A DNA stretch of 27,854 nucleotides. Origin: Acidobacteriota bacterium. Lineage in GTDB: Bacteria > Acidobacteriota > Terriglobia > Terriglobales > Acidobacteriaceae. Both the position numbers and the translations under genes were made by a program. The notes beneath the pieces were generated by a model. That model searched no databases, had not been told where the DNA came from, and saw only the letters and a list, made by a program, of their open reading frames with translations. The stretch is from positions 1 through 27,854 of the forward strand of contig JAJZAL010000043.1 in NCBI GenBank assembly GCA_021799405.1. The letters are read 5' to 3'. This document shows, in pieces, positions 24,482-27,854 of the stretch (position 1 is the first letter of the stretch; the number at the start of each line of letters is the position of its first letter).

Positions 24482-24750
24482 CTACAAACTGTGGGCCCGG
24501 TTCTGCTGTGAGTGTTGCGGATCGGCGACAGCCTCCGGGGGCGTGATCACCATCGCCGGGATGTTCCAGCCGTCGAGATGCACCGTTGGTGTGGAATCGG
24601 CGCTCGCCGGCGGCAGGGCTGTGAGCGTTGTCGACCCGCCCGGAGTGAGTTCAATCCAGTTGTCAGACCAGAATACTGGAGCGATGAGATCTCCGGAAGA
24701 GGTGCGCACTGCGGCGGGTAACTGAAAGGCAGAACTTGAAACGCTGCCAG
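24482..24750 (-). pseudogene. GH2-type glycoside hydrolase, 3' remnant
   Basis: About 80 codons from around 24735 to the stop at 24482 read as the last beta-sandwich domain of a glycoside hydrolase family 2 enzyme (exo-beta-glucosaminidase / beta-mannosidase group): AFQLPAAVRTSSGDLIAPVF, WSDNWIELTPGGSTTLTA, VHLDGWNI. The rest of the protein (normally 800-900 aa) is absent. Upstream, the DNA becomes readable on the plus strand as an integrase, so the gene was cut near 24740-24760. The subfamily call is from memory of the motif WSDN(W/Y)-x-x-L-x-PG. Confidence 0.55.
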
Positions 24751-24759
24751 ATTTGCCGT

Positions 24760-25126
24760 TCCCAGTCGAAGAACCGCTCTCCATGGAACGTGCCATTCAA
24801 CAGCACCGCTCTTGCTGTCCCCAAGAACCAGAAGACAGTGGTCGAGCACGGGCCAGGCGGTGCCGTCTTTTTCGTTGCCAGACCCGCCTGCCAATTGCCG
24901 ATGGTGGTTCCTGCCCGCGCTCAAAGCAGCGAAGATCGCCAGCTATACCTGGCACTCCAATCGACTTACGCTCTGCAGTTGGCTTGCCAGGGCTGGGCGC
25001 TCAATGAAGGATATCCAAATGCTGGCCGGCCACAAGACGATTACCTTGGCGGCACGGTATGGACACCTTTTGCCTGAAGCAGCGACAGCCGCATCGGAAA
25101 GCATCGTCAACGGCGCGGCGGAATGA
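24760..25126 (+). pseudogene. Tyrosine recombinase / phage integrase, 3' remnant with frameshift
   Basis: Two frames together give the C-terminal catalytic domain. The first (about 24760-24895) reads SQSKNRSPWNVPFNSTALAV and EHGPGGAVFFVARPA. The second (about 24900-25126) reads RWWFLPALKAAKIASYTW, then the HxxR box HSNR (24953-24964), CSWLARAGRSMKDIQMLAGH with the second His, and the nucleophile in ARYGHL (Tyr at 25058-25060). A frameshift near 24890-24905 and the loss of the N-terminal half make it inactive. It stops 95 bp before the tRNA fragment, the usual place for integrases that use tRNA genes. Confidence 0.75.
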
Positions 25127-25162
25127 GCAAGCATGCACCAAAACAGGCGCCAGAACCTAAAA

Positions 25163-25191
25163 GGCCATCCAAGCTCAACCCTTAGATGGCC
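25163..25191. repeat. 7-bp inverted repeat between integrase remnant and tRNA fragment
   Basis: GGCCATC (25163-25169) and GATGGCC (25185-25191) are exact inverted copies around 15 nt. AATAACTTTCTG follows on the plus strand. It could terminate transcription of the old integrase gene, or be part of the recombination region. The loop is long, so the terminator reading is weak. Confidence 0.3.
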
Positions 25192-25221
25192 AATAACTTT
25201 CTGAAAATTTTGGGCTTAAAC

Positions 25222-25269
25222 TGGTGGGCCCGGAGGGATTCGAACCCCCAACCAAGGGATTATGAGTCC
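25222..25269 (-). other. 3' fragment of a tRNA gene with CAU anticodon (att-site candidate)
   Basis: On the minus strand, 48 nt from GGACTC to CCA (25269 to 25222) form the 3' half of a tRNA: anticodon loop CTCATAA (CAU; Met or Ile2), the 3' side of the anticodon stem, variable loop, T arm with TTCGAAT, acceptor strand CGGGCCC, discriminator A and encoded CCA. The 5' half does not fold: only three anticodon-stem pairs form, and no D arm or 5' acceptor (GGGCCCG expected) follows upstream. Such 3' tRNA pieces are the duplicated attachment cores left by integrating elements. Confidence 0.8.
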
Positions 25270-25396
25270 GGTCCCATCTCTGTAAGCTATTGATAATTAA
25301 GCCATAATGCTCCGTAATTGAGCGTAAGCCTAAAGTCTTTGTCTTCCGTAACTTAGCACAAGGTTCCGTAAAATTCCGGTGTTGATGAATGTACCG
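25270..25396. other. AT-rich putative recombination region with short direct repeats
   Basis: This 127-bp gap is visibly more AT-rich than its surroundings. It holds CTCCGTAA (25310-25317) and TTCCGTAA (25344-25351 and 25364-25371) in direct orientation. Two TGTACCGC copies (25390-25397, 25401-25408) run into the end of the adjacent gene. Repeats of this size next to a core site are what arm-type integrase or excisionase sites look like. No coding frame is seen. The role is inferred from position. Confidence 0.4.
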
Positions 25397-27850
25397 CTAC
25401 TGTACCGCAGAGGAACCTTCTGCCGCACTTGCCTGATCGATGCTGTAGCCGATCGAGTTGTAACCCTTCAGTCTGCGTTCGTACATTCTCGCCAGCATCA
25501 GGACGCCGTCATCCACGTAGTCGTAAACCTGGACAACTCGCTTATTGTCGTGGAGGCGATGCAGGCGCCCAGCGTACTGCTGCAGCGTTCCCTTCCATGA
25601 AATCGGCATGGCAAGGAATAGTGTATCCAAGCGCGCATCGTCGAATCCCTCGCCGATATAGCTCCCGGTCGCCAGAATGAGCCGCGATTCATTCTCAGGC
25701 ACGGCCGCAATCGCTTCCGCGGTCTCTCGGCGTTGCTTTGTTCCCATTCCGCCCTTTAAAACGAACACGTGCTTGGCGGCGGAGCTCAACCTCGTCGCGA
25801 AATAGGATAAATGCTCCGTCCTACCAGTCAGGAGAAGCGGTGAACGTCCCAAACTAAGCGCGAGTGCAATATCGCTGGCGATCATTTCGTTCCTCGACGT
25901 ATCTGTGGACAGCGCACCGTAAACATCTTGGATCGTCACCTCATCGAGATCCGGTGGCATCCGAAAATCTGTGTGGCGAGGAATAACCCTGTGTTCGAAT
26001 GGATTCGTTTCTGCCATTGTCTTGGCGCTCAGGTTGAATCGCACCGGGCCGCATTGCATGTAAATGATGGGATGGTGTCCATCTTTTCGGGTTGGCGTCG
26101 CGGTAAGACCAACCACATATTTGGCTTTCACTTCTCTCATCACCTGCTCGAAGGTGAAGGCGGAGATGTGATGGCACTCATCCACGATGATCTGGCCGTA
26201 TTCCGCGACAAAATCCTTTACAGCTTCTTTTTGATACAGGCTCTGAATGACCGCAACATCGACGCAGCCGCTACGATGTGCTTTTCCGCCGCCAATCTGA
26301 CCGATTGAGGCTACGGGCAAATTAAGGAACATGGCCAGACGCTCCCGCCATTGGTCAAGTAACTGTTGCCGATGAACGAGGACCAACGAGTTGACCTTGC
26401 GCTTCGCGATCAACCATGCGGCCACGGCCGTCTTCCCGAAAGCTGTCGGAGCGCAAAGGATCCCTTCGTCATGGTCGCTAACTTCCCCAACAGCCTCTTC
26501 CTGGACAGGCCGAAGCTGGCCGTCGAATTCCGCTTCAATCGGGTTCCCGGCAAAGCGCTCGTCTCGAATTTCAGGCAGAATGTGATGCATACGCAAAAGC
26601 GCCAGTACATCCGACAAACACCCGCGCGGCACAGCAATGTGCTTGGGGAAATCCTGACCACATGCGATGACGCGCGGCTTGGCGTATGTGGGAAGCCGCA
26701 TCGCCTGCGCTTTATAGAACTCTGGATTTTGAAATGCTGCTACTCGAAGCAGGCGATTCAGCATGGCTGGCGGCAGACCCTGCTTCTCGATGTAAAGCAG
26801 ATTCGCGCGGACGATGTGTACTGATTCCGGCAGTGGTCCCTCGATTGGCCGTTCCCGGTGTTTTCGTGATGGCGGCATTGTCCACGGATCTTGCGCGTCT
26901 TCATCATCGGCAATGCTGATACGAACTCCGATGAGATCGCCATTGCGTTGAGCGTCAGCTATGATTTTTTCTGCCGTTGCGGTAGCCATCCGCCGAATCG
27001 TGGAGAGAAACTCCCACTGGTCGGGATAGGGGCGAAGTTCGGCATTGATGAAAACACTGTTGCCAGATTTGCGCGGCTCAAACTGCAACGGGAGAGCGAT
27101 TAGATTTCCGAACCCGCCTTTGGGCATGGTGTCCTGGTTCGGAAATAAGCGGTCATACGAATCGAGACCTAGCTGATGCTGGCGTTCCATGGTCCGGGTC
27201 AGAAGTGCACATCCGAGCTTGCGGGCGGTACTGGCCGGGATCGCAAATTCAAAGAAGATCCAGACGTGGCCGCCGTTCCCAGATCGCGAACGCTCTAGAA
27301 ATGCCGGCACGTCCAGCTCTCGACATGTATCGAGAAATGCGCACGAGTCATCGGTCCATGTTTTTTTATCGAAGTCCACAGCAAGAAACCAGCAGGTTTC
27401 GTCCAGGAGAAGCGGGTAGATGCCAACGGTCTCTTTGCCGAGGAGATGGTTCTCGACAACCGTGTCGGTCAGCGGCACGAATTTCCGCGTGATCCGGTCA
27501 ACCTTCTTCCGATCTTCAGGTTTGCTTGCGTTGATGGTCTTCCAATCCTTCAGTGCTGCCGGTGAATATCCAGATCGGCTATCCGGATTCTCCCATCGCC
27601 GCGCATAGACATCCTCTCTTCCGCGAAACAAGGTGCGGAACAGAGCGATTCGTTTGCGAGCGCGTTCTTCCTTGCTCTCCGCTTGCATCCCCACGTTGGT
27701 TTGAACCGCACGTGCATCCTCGTGGAGTGTTGGAACGGGAATGCCATGGGCAGCCAACAAACGGCGCAGCCTCGCATTCTCCTCGCGGAGCCGCTGGTTG
27801 TCTTCGTCGCGGGGCTCAAATGAAACCGATTCTGAAGTGCGGCCGGTCAT
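25397..27850 (-). CDS. TOTE-type AEP primase plus superfamily 2 helicase fusion
   Basis: The product is 817 aa. Residues 17-36 are a short coiled coil (DNQRLREENARLRRLLAAHG). Residues 70-300 match the archaeo-eukaryotic primase (PrimPol) domain annotated in TOTE conflict systems: metal pair Asp159/Asp161 (FLAVDFD), SGNGGHVW with His195, then RLFPNQD. Residues 440-790 are a DEAD/DEAH-like helicase: Walker A APTAFGKT (Lys473), DECH (557-560), LTATPTR (582-588) and QQYAGRLHR (757-765). It probably senses or copies invading nucleic acid in a defence system; the mechanism is not established. ATG 27850 is 4 bp from the window edge, so the true start could lie further right. Partner genes would also lie to the right. 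Confidence 0.85.
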   Translation of the reverse strand: MTGRTSESVSFEPRDEDNQRLREENARLRRLLAAHGIPVPTLHEDARAVQTNVGMQAESKEERARKRIALFRTLFRGREDVYARRWENPDSRSGYSPAALKDWKTINASKPEDRKKVDRITRKFVPLTDTVVENHLLGKETVGIYPLLLDETCWFLAVDFDKKTWTDDSCAFLDTCRELDVPAFLERSRSGNGGHVWIFFEFAIPASTARKLGCALLTRTMERQHQLGLDSYDRLFPNQDTMPKGGFGNLIALPLQFEPRKSGNSVFINAELRPYPDQWEFLSTIRRMATATAEKIIADAQRNGDLIGVRISIADDEDAQDPWTMPPSRKHRERPIEGPLPESVHIVRANLLYIEKQGLPPAMLNRLLRVAAFQNPEFYKAQAMRLPTYAKPRVIACGQDFPKHIAVPRGCLSDVLALLRMHHILPEIRDERFAGNPIEAEFDGQLRPVQEEAVGEVSDHDEGILCAPTAFGKTAVAAWLIAKRKVNSLVLVHRQQLLDQWRERLAMFLNLPVASIGQIGGGKAHRSGCVDVAVIQSLYQKEAVKDFVAEYGQIIVDECHHISAFTFEQVMREVKAKYVVGLTATPTRKDGHHPIIYMQCGPVRFNLSAKTMAETNPFEHRVIPRHTDFRMPPDLDEVTIQDVYGALSTDTSRNEMIASDIALALSLGRSPLLLTGRTEHLSYFATRLSSAAKHVFVLKGGMGTKQRRETAEAIAAVPENESRLILATGSYIGEGFDDARLDTLFLAMPISWKGTLQQYAGRLHRLHDNKRVVQVYDYVDDGVLMLARMYERRLKGYNSIGYSIDQASAAEGSSAVQ

Positions 27851-27854
27851 GTCC

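Noticed and set aside
25222..25310. A complete tRNA gene on the minus strand
   Set aside because: The 3' half is perfect, but upstream sequence gives only three anticodon-stem pairs and no D arm or matching 5' acceptor strand.
1..27854. CRISPR array or intact insertion sequence
   Set aside because: No regularly spaced repeat-spacer units and no transposase with terminal inverted repeats were seen on either strand.

Overview
The window looks like a chromosome segment of a GC-rich Acidobacteriota member (Terriglobia / Acidobacteriaceae type). The evidence is a VWFA-related protein of the acidobacterial TIGR03436 type, a futalosine-pathway menaquinone gene (mqnD), a coiled-coil plus beta-barrel porin, and the tail of a large PIG-L deacetylase. 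These family names come from recognising motifs in the translations; no database search was run.

Layout. 1-201 is the 3' end of a PIG-L family gene. 202-779 is a non-coding leader with two inverted repeats. 780-2594 is an outer-membrane porin with a terminator-like hairpin. 2766-3803 is an ATP-grasp enzyme. 3818-6571 (minus) is a three-gene sugar operon (aldo/keto reductase, zinc alcohol dehydrogenase, RbsD/FucU mutarotase). A LacI-type regulator (6766-7833, plus) diverges from it. The gap between them holds a near-consensus sigma70 promoter on the minus strand and a perfect 16-bp CG-centred palindrome at the predicted start of transcription. 7957-10112 (minus) is a membrane-anchored unknown protein plus a PP2C phosphatase. 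10225-13957 (plus) holds a small membrane protein with its own TTGACA-N17-TTTAAT promoter, an EamA transporter, cutA, a 53-aa membrane peptide, bioY and mqnD, closed by a hairpin with a T run. 14121-15107 is a receiver-GGDEF protein with a degenerate signature. 15281-16849 is the VWA protein. 17038-18309 (minus) is hemW. 18400-19521 is a membrane metallophosphoesterase. 19606-21830 (minus) is aroF (DAHP synthase) overlapping a YncE-like beta-propeller lipoprotein gene by ATGA.

From about 21985 to the right end the character changes. This part has a truncated XRE/HigA-like gene and a truncated Mrr endonuclease gene facing away from a shared breakpoint. Next come a gene-tail fragment, an intact sialate O-acetylesterase, the 3' end of a GH2 glycosidase cut off by a frameshifted tyrosine-recombinase remnant, and a 48-nt 3' fragment of a CAU-anticodon tRNA gene. 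Last is a long minus-strand gene for a primase-helicase of the TOTE-conflict-system type (AEP primase DxD...GxH plus a DECH superfamily 2 helicase).

My reading is a decayed integration hotspot at a tRNA gene carrying defence genes. The polarity of the tRNA fragment places the element that carries the primase-helicase to the right, running out of the window. This is the part most worth following up. The second is the compact LacI-controlled sugar operon.
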